The notes beneath the pieces were generated by a model. It saw only the letters and a program-made list of their open reading frames with translations. It did not search any database and was not told the DNA's origin. A program made the translations under genes and the position numbers. A stretch of DNA of 35,222 nt. Origin: an uncultured Clostridia bacterium (GTDB lineage Bacteria; Bacillota; Clostridia; Oscillospirales; Oscillospiraceae). The stretch is from contig CALYRG010000011.1 of assembly GCA_945482615.1 (NCBI GenBank), forward strand, positions 1-35,222, in the 5' to 3' direction. Below, in pieces: positions 23,900 to 32,176 of this stretch (the stretch's first letter is position 1; each line of letters starts with the position of its first letter).

Positions 23900-24601
23900 T
23901 CAATTATTGTCCCGGCTCAGGATGCCGTACTTCCGCCGTATCCGCTCCAATCGGGACAGCAGGGGCCTTCCTGCCAGCCACAGCGTCAGACCCACGGCGA
24001 AGCCATGGCGCAGATTGAATGGCAGACCGGCAGCAAACACCGCTGCCGCATAGGAAAGGCTCAGTCGGCTGCTTACGGTGAACAGGGTGCTGGCGTCCAG
24101 CACAGGGCCCACCACCGTCAGGATGCACACGAAGCCAAACAGGGCCAGCTCCCAGCTTCTTTTCCCGGGAAACAGCCTTGGCACCAGAACACCTGCCAGG
24201 AAACCGCCCAGGCCGTAGCTCATCATCTGCCAGGGCGTCCATGGCCCCTGGCTGTAGAAGAAGTTGCTGGCCAATGCCGCCACCGCGCCGGTAATGAACC
24301 CGGATTCCGGGCCCAGGGCAATGCCCGCGATCATAACCACCGCCATGGTAGGCCGGTAGCCCGGAATCACCACCACTGTCCGGGCGGCCACCGCAAGCGC
24401 AGACAGCACCGCTATGGTGCAGATATCCCTTGCCTGAGGCCGCCGGGACTCAAAGGACAGAAAAAAGGGAACCATGCCCTCCAGCAGCAGCGCTGTCGCC
24501 GTAAGGTAGTACCACCGTCCCGGAAGACGGGAGCCCAGCAGCAGTGTCAGCGGCAGCAGTACCGTCAGGGCCAGGGTACAAAGAAACAGTTTTCTGTTCA
24601 T
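23900..24601 (-). CDS. ECF transporter substrate-binding (S) component, probably for cobalamin
   Basis: A 233-residue membrane protein with about six hydrophobic segments. The stretch GIALGPESGFITGAVAALASNFFYSQGPW followed by TPWQMMSYGLGGFLAG is like that of S components assigned to cobalamin (CbrT group) in Firmicutes. It overlaps the double ATPase gene by 4 bases and completes a T-A-A-S operon. The operon begins behind a leader that resembles a cobalamin riboswitch, which supports B12 or corrinoid as substrate; the sequence alone would leave this open. The protein spans the cytoplasmic membrane and would bind the vitamin at the outer face. Confidence 0.75.
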   Translation of the reverse strand: MNRKLFLCTLALTVLLPLTLLLGSRLPGRWYYLTATALLLEGMVPFFLSFESRRPQARDICTIAVLSALAVAARTVVVIPGYRPTMAVVMIAGIALGPESGFITGAVAALASNFFYSQGPWTPWQMMSYGLGGFLAGVLVPRLFPGKRSWELALFGFVCILTVVGPVLDASTLFTVSSRLSLSYAAAVFAAGLPFNLRHGFAVGLTLWLAGRPLLSRLERIRRKYGILSRDNN

Positions 24602-26256
24602 TCCTGCCCTCCTTTGTTCTCCATGTAAAGCAGTGCCACATCCGCCGCCGTCACCGCGTTCTGGAACACCCCCCTGCTCATCCGGCCCGCGGCGGTGGTG
24701 TAGAAGCTGTTCCGGCTGAAAAAGCGCCGGGGGATGTCCTGGGTCAGCAGTCCGCCGTCAAAGAGCATTCCCACAAGATCTGCGTACTCCGCGCAGAATT
24801 CAATATCGTGGGACACCAGAACCACCGTGGTGCCCCGCCGGGTCAGTTCCCGGAGAAGGGCAGCAAACTCCGCCTTAAAGGTGCTGTCCATCCCCTTGGT
24901 TGGCTCGTCCAGCAGCAGGAGCTTCGGTCCGGTAAGCAGCACCTTGGCCAACGCCCCCCGCTGCTGCTCGCCCCCGGACAGATCATAGGGGTGGGCATCC
25001 AGCAGGGCTTCCACCCGGCACAAAGCGGCAATGTCCCGGATTCGCTCTGCATCCGCACCCATCTCCTCCAGTTCCTCCCGTAGGGTCTGATGGGCAAACA
25101 GCTCTCTGGGGTCCTGGGGCAGCATGCTCACACAGCCCCGGTACAGCTCCCCCTTTGGAATGTGCCGCAGGCTCCTTCCAAAGAGCTGCACCCTGCCCCG
25201 GTATGGCGTGCATACGCCGCAGAGGGTTTTGAGCAGGGTGGATTTCCCGGTGCCGTTTCCGCCCACCATGGCATACAGGCAGCCCCGGGGGATGGTCAGC
25301 GTCACCCCTTTGAGCACATCCGGGGCATTTCGCCCATAGCGAAACCAGATATCCCGGACACACACGGCAGCGTCTGTCTCCGAGAAACGGCTTACATTCT
25401 CCGGAAGGGCCGCCACCTCCGGGCGGTCGGGAAAGGCTTCCCTCAGCCAGCGGTGGCCCTCCCGCACCGTCAGGGGCGGTTTTCCCCCTCCCTCTGCCTG
25501 CCAGAACGCCCGAATCGGCGTGGGTAGGGCAGAGAACATGGGCATTCTTCCCCGCCACAGGGCTTCGCTGACCGCCGTGGGACTTCCCTGGGCGGCAATG
25601 TGTCCATCCTCCATGACGATGACCCTGTCAGCAGCCGGAAAGATATCCTCCAGACGGTGTTCCGTGATGATCACCGTGGTCCCCAGCTCCTGATGAACCC
25701 GGCGAACCGTGTCCAGAAAATTTCCGGCAGCGATGGGGTCCAGCTGGCTGGCAGGCTCATCCAGAATCAGAAGCTCCGGCTCCATGGCCAGGATAGAGGC
25801 CAGATTTAAAAGTTGCTTCTGCCCGCCGGACAGCTCCCCCACATTCCGGTGAAACCATCCTTCCATGCCGAAAAAGCTGGCCATCTCTGCCACCCGCAGC
25901 CGCATGGTGTTTTCGTCCATCCCCAGGCTTTCCAGTCCGAAGGCCAGCTCATGCCAGACCTCATCCGTGACCAGCTGATCCTCGGTCGACTGCATGACAA
26001 AGCCGATGCGTCTGGCCTGCTCCCCGGCATTCAGATCGGACAGCGGCCTTCCGTCAAAACACACGCCGCCGCTCCTTCTTCCATTGGGCGTCAGAACGGA
26101 TTTGAGGTGCCGCAGCAACGTGGTCTTGCCGCTGCCGCTTCTGCCGCACAGCACCACATACTCCCCTTTTTCAATGGTCAGGCTGACGTTATCCAGGGTC
26201 TTTTTTTCCTTGCCGGGATAGGCAAAGCTCAGATTCTGCGTATGCACCAGCGCCAT
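24598..26256 (-). CDS. ECF transporter double ATPase (two ABC domains fused)
   Basis: A 552-residue protein with two complete ABC ATPase domains, replacing the usual EcfA/EcfA' pair. First domain: Walker A GRSGSGKTT, Q-loop VMQST, signature LSGGQKQLLNLA, Walker B LLILDEPASQLDP, switch His in ITEHRLED. Second domain: Walker A GGNGTGKST, Q-loop LPQDP, signature LSGGEQQRGALA, Walker B LLLLDEPTKGMD, switch His in VSHDIEF. The ATG at 26256 follows AAAGGAGG by 7 bases and overlaps the T-component gene by 28 bases; the long frame before it is a shadow. It drives uptake by the S component encoded next. Confidence 0.93.
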   Translation of the reverse strand: MALVHTQNLSFAYPGKEKKTLDNVSLTIEKGEYVVLCGRSGSGKTTLLRHLKSVLTPNGRRSGGVCFDGRPLSDLNAGEQARRIGFVMQSTEDQLVTDEVWHELAFGLESLGMDENTMRLRVAEMASFFGMEGWFHRNVGELSGGQKQLLNLASILAMEPELLILDEPASQLDPIAAGNFLDTVRRVHQELGTTVIITEHRLEDIFPAADRVIVMEDGHIAAQGSPTAVSEALWRGRMPMFSALPTPIRAFWQAEGGGKPPLTVREGHRWLREAFPDRPEVAALPENVSRFSETDAAVCVRDIWFRYGRNAPDVLKGVTLTIPRGCLYAMVGGNGTGKSTLLKTLCGVCTPYRGRVQLFGRSLRHIPKGELYRGCVSMLPQDPRELFAHQTLREELEEMGADAERIRDIAALCRVEALLDAHPYDLSGGEQQRGALAKVLLTGPKLLLLDEPTKGMDSTFKAEFAALLRELTRRGTTVVLVSHDIEFCAEYADLVGMLFDGGLLTQDIPRRFFSRNSFYTTAAGRMSRGVFQNAVTAADVALLYMENKGGQE

Positions 26257-27098
26257 TGCAGTTCCTCCTTTCCCCAGGCCAGCACCGGCAGCGCCAGCAG
26301 CAGGCAATAGACTGCCAGGCCCCAGCCGGGCCGCTCCATGGAAACGGACGGCAGAAATTCCGCCTGCATTCCCCCAAATGTTACAGCGGCGGTGCTCAGT
26401 CCCAGGGTCAGCCCCAGAAGCATCCCGTCCCGGGCCGACAGCCGATAGGCACGGTAGTGGGTTCGCTTTCCCGTGCCGTAGCCCCGGGCCCGCATGGCAT
26501 CCGCCGTGATGATGCTCCCCTCCAAAGCCCAGTCTGTCAGGGAAGCCAATAAGGCAGCCCCGCAGCGGAGCTTTCCCCGCCACCGGGTCTGCTCCTCCAG
26601 GCCGAAGCCGATGCACCGCCGGGCCCCGGCAAGTCTTGCCAGCTTCCGCTGAAAGGACGGAATCAGCCGCATGGTCATCACCAAAACCAGCGACAGCGCC
26701 GGGGCGATGGGCGCAAACAGATACACAATTTTTTCCCCGGTGAGCACCGTACTGAAGCAGCCGAACCACACAAGCATTGTCCCCAGCATTCCCGCCAGAA
26801 CCACACCGTACACCAGCGCTTCCAGGGTATAGGGTCTGCCGAACAGGGTAAACAACACCGTCTCCCCTCTTGGGTTCAGCACCGGGTTCAGCGCCGCCAC
26901 CACCAGCAGAAAGGGCACCATTCCCGGCAGCTTCTTCATCCCGGCTTCACCATGCAGCAGAAGAAAATAGAATAGACCCGCCAGAAATCCCGCCGCCAGA
27001 TACATTGGATGCCGCACCACCGCGCAGAAGCAGATGGCGCAGAAGAAATATACAAAGCCCGTCAGCGGGTGGCAGCGGGAAAAGACATCCCTTTCCAT
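26229..27098 (-). CDS. ECF transporter T component
   Basis: A 289-residue membrane protein of the EcfT/CbiQ family with about five membrane segments. It has HPLTGFVYFFCAICFCAVV at the N-terminus and the cytoplasmic coupling helices: RLIPSFQRKLARLAGARRC and the DAMRARGYG motif (Ala-Arg-Gly type) that docks in the ATPase groove. The ATG at 27098 comes immediately after a terminator hairpin; the only Shine-Dalgarno-like bases, AAAGGGGA, lie in that hairpin and about 12 bases from the ATG, so translation may also depend on it being open. It is the first gene of the T-AA-S operon. Confidence 0.9.
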   Translation of the reverse strand: MERDVFSRCHPLTGFVYFFCAICFCAVVRHPMYLAAGFLAGLFYFLLLHGEAGMKKLPGMVPFLLVVAALNPVLNPRGETVLFTLFGRPYTLEALVYGVVLAGMLGTMLVWFGCFSTVLTGEKIVYLFAPIAPALSLVLVMTMRLIPSFQRKLARLAGARRCIGFGLEEQTRWRGKLRCGAALLASLTDWALEGSIITADAMRARGYGTGKRTHYRAYRLSARDGMLLGLTLGLSTAAVTFGGMQAEFLPSVSMERPGWGLAVYCLLLALPVLAWGKEELQWRWCIRRI

Positions 27099-27104
27099 AA
27101 AGCA

Positions 27105-27128
27105 AAAAGTCCCCTTTCGGGGACTTTT
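27105..27128 (-). terminator. Leader terminator directly before the ECF operon
   Basis: On the minus strand AAAAGTCCCC (27128-27119), tetraloop GAAA, GGGGACTTTT (27114-27105), followed by TGCTTT and the ATG at 27098. A perfect 10-bp stem with a stable GNRA loop, well placed as the expression platform of the leader RNA before it. Confidence 0.88.
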
Positions 27129-27139
27129 ATGCATCAGCC

Positions 27140-27345
27140 GTCAGCCCACAGCGAAAGCCGTCCAGACCGCCCCCAAGAGTCTTCCGGCTTTGCCTCAGGT
27201 GCTGTATTCCGGCTCCGGGCGCGGTGAATCGGGTGTCTTCTCACAGCCTTCGCTGCAATGACACACCTCCGCATTTCTGCCCGTCTACGGCGGCTTGGTA
27301 CCGCTGGGACTTGCCCATTCCAATCTGCCTGCGGCTGCTGTGCGC
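27140..27345 (-). promoter_or_regulatory. Probable cobalamin riboswitch of the ECF transporter operon
   Basis: The leader of about 265 bases has the order of conserved blocks of cobalamin riboswitches: TTGGAAT then GGGCAAGTCCC (27322-27307), GCGGTACC...GCCGCCGTAGACGGG, GTCATTG...GAGAAGAC around a small GCAGC/GCTGT hairpin, and a B12-box-like GAGCCGGAATACAGC near 27212; a second half-match AAGCCGGAAGAC is at 27190. It ends in a terminator before the first gene. Several blocks deviate from consensus (one base short in GGTGCAAxTCC, altered CTGTAA), so this is a by-eye match. Bound cobalamin would be expected to favour the terminator. Confidence 0.58.
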
Positions 27346-27368
27346 TATGTTTTTGTTTTGTTATGTGC

Positions 27369-27397
27369 ATTGTAGCACAGAATTATTCCGGAAACAA
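27369..27397 (-). promoter_or_regulatory. Promoter of the ECF leader
   Basis: Minus strand TTGTTT (27397-27392), 17-base spacer, TACAAT (27374-27369). Transcription would start near 27362. Confidence 0.7.
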
Positions 27398-27423
27398 CCG
27401 AAAAATCCGCCTATCGTCCTGCA

Positions 27424-28578
27424 TCAGTCCGGGAGCTTTTCTCCCAGTGCTTCCAGAGCGGCCCGGATCTGGGGGTCCTCCAGCGGCTCCAGTGTGCCGT
27501 AGTAAATCATTGCAGCGGTTTCATCGTCCACCGGGCACTCCACATCCGGGGTGACACCCACTTCGGCAAGGCTCACACCCTTGGGTGTGAAGTATTTTCC
27601 CACAGACAGAGCCACGGCAGAACCATCGGACAGCCGGAAGGTATTCTGAAAATACCCCTTGCCCACGCTCTTCTCCCCCACCACCGTGGCTGCCTCGTAC
27701 TCCTGCAGAGCCGCGGCAAAGAACTCGGCGGCAGAATAGCTGTCGGCGTTGATGAGCACCGCCATGGGCATATCCAGGCAATTCGCATCGGAGGTGTCCA
27801 CATGCTCCTCCCCATCGTAGCGGATGGTACGGAACAGATCCCCCTCCGGCAGAAGATAGTCCAGCAGCTCCACCAGCTCGTCGGCGTAGCCGCCGGGGTT
27901 ATAGCGCACGTCGAACAGCAGCTTCCGGGCCCCCTGCCCGAGAAGATCTTCAATGGCAGCAATGGCCTCCTGGGCGCACCGGGTGTCAAAGTTGTCAATG
28001 GCCACGTAGCCCACGGTATCGGTGATCATTTCGCTGAAGACCACCGGAATCTCCACCTGCCGCCGCTCCACCTGGAAGCTCAGCTCTTTCTCGTCCCGGA
28101 GGACTGTCAGCTTCACGAAGGTGTTTTCCGCTCCCCGGATCAGGTCCCGCACGTCCCCGGTTTCCATGCCGCGAACGAATGTGTCCTCCACGGCGATGAG
28201 AAGATCCTGGGGCTCCACTCCCGCCTCCGCCGCGCCGGAGCCGGGGTAGACGTCCACAATGCGCATGCCCCCGTCCTCCACCGTGATGGTGATGCCCACA
28301 CCCTGATAGGCGTTGTTCATGTTCTCGGTGTAGGCTTCGTAATCCTCGGCGGAAATGTAGTAGCTCCACCGGTCTCCAGTGGCTTTCACCATGGCATTGG
28401 CGGCAGCGTCCTCCAGGGCGGTGCTGTCCGCATCCCCGATGAACTTCTCCTCGATGAGAGCCTGCAGCTGCTGGAGCTTGCCGGTGCGCATCTGCCCGGC
28501 GCTCAGGCCGAAGGCAGCTGCGGCAGACAATGCCGCCACCAGCACATAGGACGCAAGGATAACCACTTTTTTCTTCAT
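27424..28578 (-). CDS. CtpA-type carboxy-terminal processing protease (S41)
   Basis: A 384-residue exported serine protease. It has an N-terminal membrane anchor or signal (MKKKVVILASYVLVAALSAA), a PDZ domain (about 95-180: YQGVGITITVEDGGMRIVDVYPGS and GVEPQDLLIAVEDT), and an S41 core with the catalytic Ser in NADSYSAAEFFAAAL and Lys in VGEKSVGKGYFQ. The oxyanion region FDVRYNPGGYADELV is also present. Length is normal. The ATG at 28578 follows AAGGAGA by 6 bases. It is downstream of two EnvC-like M23 proteins and FtsEX, so it may process or control wall hydrolases outside the membrane. Confidence 0.92.
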   Translation of the reverse strand: MKKKVVILASYVLVAALSAAAAFGLSAGQMRTGKLQQLQALIEEKFIGDADSTALEDAAANAMVKATGDRWSYYISAEDYEAYTENMNNAYQGVGITITVEDGGMRIVDVYPGSGAAEAGVEPQDLLIAVEDTFVRGMETGDVRDLIRGAENTFVKLTVLRDEKELSFQVERRQVEIPVVFSEMITDTVGYVAIDNFDTRCAQEAIAAIEDLLGQGARKLLFDVRYNPGGYADELVELLDYLLPEGDLFRTIRYDGEEHVDTSDANCLDMPMAVLINADSYSAAEFFAAALQEYEAATVVGEKSVGKGYFQNTFRLSDGSAVALSVGKYFTPKGVSLAEVGVTPDVECPVDDETAAMIYYGTLEPLEDPQIRAALEALGEKLPD

Positions 28579-28617
28579 ACCTGATCTCCTTGTAAGAAAT
28601 CCGAAAATCCAACAATT

Positions 28618-28645
28618 GGAAGGCCCCTCCAAGGAGGAGCCTTCC
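28618..28645 (-). terminator. Hairpin between the first M23 gene and the protease gene
   Basis: GGAAGGC-CCCTCC and GGAGG-AGCCTTCC (28618-28630, 28633-28645) pair almost completely. The following AATTGTTGG is a poor T run, so partial termination or mRNA processing between the two genes is more likely than a full stop. Confidence 0.5.
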
Positions 28646-28664
28646 TGAGAACGTGCGGTTATGT

Positions 28665-29948
28665 TCAGATGCCCAGGATGGCGGCGGGGTTTACATACAC
28701 GCCGTTCTGGGTGACGCCGAAGTGCAGATGGTCGCCGGTGGCAACACCGGTGGCACCAACCGTACCGATCTGCTGACCGGCGCTGACCGTCTGGCCGGAG
28801 GAGCAGTTGATGGTATTCAGGTGCATGTAAATGGACGTATAGCCATCCATATGGTCGATCTTGACATAGTTGCCGGCGGCATTGCCCCAGCCGGCAACCA
28901 CAACCACACCGGCCCTGGCCGCCACAACCGGCATACCGGTGGTGGAGTCCATATCAATGCCCATGTGATTGGAAGAAGCACCGGTGGTGGGAGACACACG
29001 GTAGCCGAAGGGAGAGGTGATGGAGGTGTAGCTGCAGGGGATGACCCAGCCGCCGCCACCGCCGCTTCCCGCGCTGCCGCCGCTGCCGCCGCCGGCAGGC
29101 GCTCCGGCGCTGGCAGACGTGGGCGGTACATAGGTTGCCATGTAGGCTGCCCACTCCGCCCGCTTGGCGGCGTCAAACTCCACTTCCTTCTGGGCGATTT
29201 CCTTGAGGAACTGTTCGTCCATTTCCTGGAACTCCGCTTCCAGAGCCTCCAGATCGTCGGCCTTGCTCAGCAGCTCCTGGATCAGGTCGTCTGCCTCCTG
29301 GCGCTTGGCGTCCAGCTCGCTCTGGGTGGCATCCAGCTCCTGCTTGGCCACCTCCAGGTCTTCTTTCTCCATCTGAAGGGCATCCTGCGCAACGACAACG
29401 GCGTCTGCCGCTTCATCCAGTTCCTCCAGGCGGCGCTGGTCGGAGGCGGAGATCTCCTCCACCATGTTCAGCCGGTCCAGAAGATCCGAGAAGCTGTTGG
29501 CCCGGAACAGCACCTCCCAGTAGGAGAGGTTTCCCTCCTCCTCCATGGTGCGAATGCGGATCTTGTTATCCTCATTCAGGGTGCCGTAGCGCGCCAGCGC
29601 AATATCCAGCTCGTCCTGCTTGTCCGCAATCAGGGTATTGTAGCCGGTGATCTGAGAGTTGATGTTCTCCACCTGGGTGTGCAGCAGCTGCACCTCCTGG
29701 TCGATGACATTTTTCTTGGCGATGATGTTGGCAATCTCGTTCTCGTTTTCCTGGTACTGATCCTGAACTTCCTTGATCTTTTCCTGAATCTCTTTTTTCT
29801 CTTCCTTCAGCGCATTGATCTGGCGGCGGATCTCACTGGAGGAGGCTGCGCTTGCCCGATGGGGCAGCAGTCCCAAAACCAGTGTCAGCAGCATCACAGC
29901 CGCCATCACGCCTGCAAAAATGGATACCATACGTTTGCGCTTGTTCAT
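28665..29948 (-). CDS. EnvC/PcsB-like M23 peptidase with coiled coil (copy A)
   Basis: A 427-residue exported protein. A signal peptide ends near HRASAASSS (about residue 36). A long coiled coil of heptad-like Glu/Lys repeats covers about 37-270, interrupted by NLSYWEVLFRANSFSDLLDRL, as in EnvC/PcsB proteins. A Gly/Ser-rich linker (about 285-305) leads to a LytM/M23 domain with the full zinc set: NHMGIDM (His, Asp) and GDHLHFG (HxH). It should be an active endopeptidase or amidase activator controlled by FtsEX. It is paralogous to the next gene and starts 32 bases after it, with AAAGGAG 7 bases before the ATG. Confidence 0.92.
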   Translation of the reverse strand: MNKRKRMVSIFAGVMAAVMLLTLVLGLLPHRASAASSSEIRRQINALKEEKKEIQEKIKEVQDQYQENENEIANIIAKKNVIDQEVQLLHTQVENINSQITGYNTLIADKQDELDIALARYGTLNEDNKIRIRTMEEEGNLSYWEVLFRANSFSDLLDRLNMVEEISASDQRRLEELDEAADAVVVAQDALQMEKEDLEVAKQELDATQSELDAKRQEADDLIQELLSKADDLEALEAEFQEMDEQFLKEIAQKEVEFDAAKRAEWAAYMATYVPPTSASAGAPAGGGSGGSAGSGGGGGWVIPCSYTSITSPFGYRVSPTTGASSNHMGIDMDSTTGMPVVAARAGVVVVAGWGNAAGNYVKIDHMDGYTSIYMHLNTINCSSGQTVSAGQQIGTVGATGVATGDHLHFGVTQNGVYVNPAAILGI

Positions 29949-29980
29949 TGAAATACTCCTTTAATGACGGTTTCCGTCCA

Positions 29981-31198
29981 TCAGTAGATGTAGGCCAGGG
30001 GATTGACGTAGGTTCCCGCGTAGGAAATGCCGAAGTGCAGGTGGGGGCCGGTGGAAAGACCGGTGCTGCCCACATAGCCGATCAGCTGTCCCTGAGAAAC
30101 CGTCTGTCCCTTGGAGACCACGTAATTGGTCATGTGCATGTAGATGGAGGCAAAGCCGTCCCCATGGTTGATACTGACATAGTTGCCCGCACCGCCTGCC
30201 TGGTAGGAGGCAGTGGTCACGGTACCGGCACGGGTGGCGTAAATGGGGGTACCCGAGGCCGCCGCCATGTCAATTCCGTTGTGCATCCGGCTGTAGCCCA
30301 GAACGGGATGCTTGCGCATACCGAAGGGGCTGGAAAGCCGGTAGTCGGAAACAGGACACACCCAGGTCGCATTGGAGGGCGGGTTCTGGCCCTGCATGGC
30401 CAGCCTTGCCAGCTCCTCATTGTACTTGGCGTTGCTGAGTTCCTTTTCCTTCTTGGCAATCTCCTGCATCAGCCCATCCTGAAGCTCCTCAGACTGGGCC
30501 AGGAGAATTTCAAATTCTTCCGATTTCTTTTCCAGCTCGTACAGGAGCTTATCCGACTCCTGCCGTTTCTCTTCCAGTGTCACCTGGTCGGCTTCCAGGG
30601 ACTGCCGAACCGTCTCCAGTTCGGTCTTCTCGCTTTCCAGATTCATCCGGGTGGCAATGACGATATCGGAGACGATCCGCATCTGCTCAATGCGCTTGCG
30701 GTCAGCCTCGCTGATTTCCTGCATCATGGTCAGCCGGTCCAGCAGATCCATGAAGCTGTTGGCCTCAAAGATGACCTGCCAGTAGGTCAGGTTTCCGTGC
30801 TCCTCCATCACCCGGATGCGCTCCCGATGGGCGTTGCTGAGCTCGTCCAGCTCCGTCTGGGCAGCCTCCAGCTGATCCTGGGTATCCGCAATCAGCTGGC
30901 TGTGGGCAGCAATCTGCTGGTTGGTGTTTTCAATTTTGGTACTCAGAAGTCCGATTTCCTGGTCGATCACGCCCTTCTGCTCCACAATGGAAGACATATC
31001 GTCGAAGTTGGCGTCGTACTGGCTCCGGATGGCGTTGATTTCGCTCTGAATAGCCTTATTCTTTTCTTCCAGTGCGTCCAGCTCCTTCTGGATTTCCTTG
31101 GAGGTTGCCGCGAGGGTCCCCACCGGGAGCATACCAAGCAGCAGCACCGCCGCCAGAAACAGCGAGGAAAGGCGGATCACTTGTCTTTTTCTACGCAT
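29981..31198 (-). CDS. EnvC/PcsB-like M23 peptidase with coiled coil (copy B)
   Basis: A 405-residue exported protein with the same plan as copy A. A signal peptide ends around PVGTLAATS (about residue 31), a coiled coil follows to about 260 with NLTYWQVIFEANSFMDLLDRL in the matching place, then a short linker (GQNPPSNATW, no Gly tract) and a LytM domain with zinc residues MHNGIDM and GPHLHFG. The coiled coil would contact the FtsX outer loop, as known for EnvC and PcsB. It begins 90 bases after ftsX and precedes copy A, so both are likely co-expressed with ftsEX. Confidence 0.92.
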   Translation of the reverse strand: MRRKRQVIRLSSLFLAAVLLLGMLPVGTLAATSKEIQKELDALEEKNKAIQSEINAIRSQYDANFDDMSSIVEQKGVIDQEIGLLSTKIENTNQQIAAHSQLIADTQDQLEAAQTELDELSNAHRERIRVMEEHGNLTYWQVIFEANSFMDLLDRLTMMQEISEADRKRIEQMRIVSDIVIATRMNLESEKTELETVRQSLEADQVTLEEKRQESDKLLYELEKKSEEFEILLAQSEELQDGLMQEIAKKEKELSNAKYNEELARLAMQGQNPPSNATWVCPVSDYRLSSPFGMRKHPVLGYSRMHNGIDMAAASGTPIYATRAGTVTTASYQAGGAGNYVSINHGDGFASIYMHMTNYVVSKGQTVSQGQLIGYVGSTGLSTGPHLHFGISYAGTYVNPLAYIY

Positions 31199-31288
31199 AG
31201 CTTAGGGTCCTTTTCTTGGAATCCCCCGCCTCTGCGGCCCGGACTTACAGCCGTACCTCAGGCGGTTCGGGGTCGCGGGCGGGCAAAT

Positions 31289-32176
31289 TTACACATCCAT
31301 GAATTTGCGGATGGATGTCCAGCTGCCCACAATTCCCACGAACATGCCGGCGGCGGCAAACACGGCCACCATGGGCACCAGCAGCTCCCGGAAGGGCACA
31401 AAGGAAAACAGCTGCAGGGAGTCCACTTCATTGATCTTCTGGAGCATGGCATCGTAGCCCGCCCACTCCAGGCCGAAGGCCAGCAGCGCGCCCACCATGC
31501 CCAGGCAGAAGCCCTCCACCACGAAGGGCAGCCGGATAAAGCCGTTGGTAGCGCCCACCATCTTCATGATGGCGATTTCGTCCTTCCGGTCATACATGGC
31601 AAGCTTAACGGTGTTGGAAATAATCAGCAGAGAGACCACCAGAAGCACCGCAATAATGGCGGCGCTGACGATGTGCAGCACATCCTGGATGGTGGAGAAG
31701 CCCTCCGCCAGCTCATAGGCGGCATTGGTCTTCGCCACGCCGGGCAGCTGCTTGAGCTGCTCGTCCGTCTGCTTCATCTTGGTGTTGTCCTCCAGAGTCA
31801 CCACATAGCGGTGGCGCAGATCCTCCGCCTGAACGCCGCTGAAGGCACTGTCGCCTTCGTGGTCGTCAATGAAGTTCTGCAGGGCCTCCTGCCGGGAGAC
31901 GAACCTGGCCTCCAGCACATTGTCCAGTAGATTAATCTGGGTTCCGATGCTTTTGGCCTCCGCGTCCGGAAGGTCGGCATCGATGTACACGAGGATTTCA
32001 CTGGTCTGATTCAGCTCCTTGACCATCTCGTCCAGGTTGTAGGCCAGTGCCGAGAAGCTGCCCACAATCACAAGACAGGCCACGGTGACGCACACGGCGG
32101 CAAACGACATGAAGCCGTGCTGGAAGACGCCGCGAAAGCCTTCCTTCAGCAGATACCCGATATTATTCAGCCGCAT
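31289..32176 (-). CDS. ftsX: Cell division protein FtsX
   Basis: A 295-residue membrane protein of the FtsEX complex, which sends ATP-driven motion to wall hydrolases at the septum. It has one N-terminal membrane helix (about 22-45), a large outer domain (about 50-165) that binds coiled-coil partners, and three C-terminal helices. Family features are the short RLNNIGYLLKEGFRGVFQHGFMS start and EIAIMKMVGATNGFIRLPFVVEG between helices. The ATG overlaps the ftsE stop by one base (TGATG). Two M23 coiled-coil proteins follow downstream, matching its expected partners. Confidence 0.94.
   Translation of the reverse strand: MRLNNIGYLLKEGFRGVFQHGFMSFAAVCVTVACLVIVGSFSALAYNLDEMVKELNQTSEILVYIDADLPDAEAKSIGTQINLLDNVLEARFVSRQEALQNFIDDHEGDSAFSGVQAEDLRHRYVVTLEDNTKMKQTDEQLKQLPGVAKTNAAYELAEGFSTIQDVLHIVSAAIIAVLLVVSLLIISNTVKLAMYDRKDEIAIMKMVGATNGFIRLPFVVEGFCLGMVGALLAFGLEWAGYDAMLQKINEVDSLQLFSFVPFRELLVPMVAVFAAAGMFVGIVGSWTSIRKFMDV

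Noticed and set aside
27170..27345. TPP riboswitch in the ECF leader
   Set aside because: A GCTGTGAGAAGACACCCG stretch recalls the TPP GCTGAGA...ACCC pattern, but the ACCTGAT...TAAT...CCAGCG part is absent and the cobalamin block order fits better.
29852..31930. Long plus-strand open frame of 692 codons opposite the M23 and ftsX genes
   Set aside because: It is the antisense shadow of GC-rich coiled-coil genes, rich in His, Gln and Gly, without a ribosome site or family motifs; the minus strand carries recognisable proteins.
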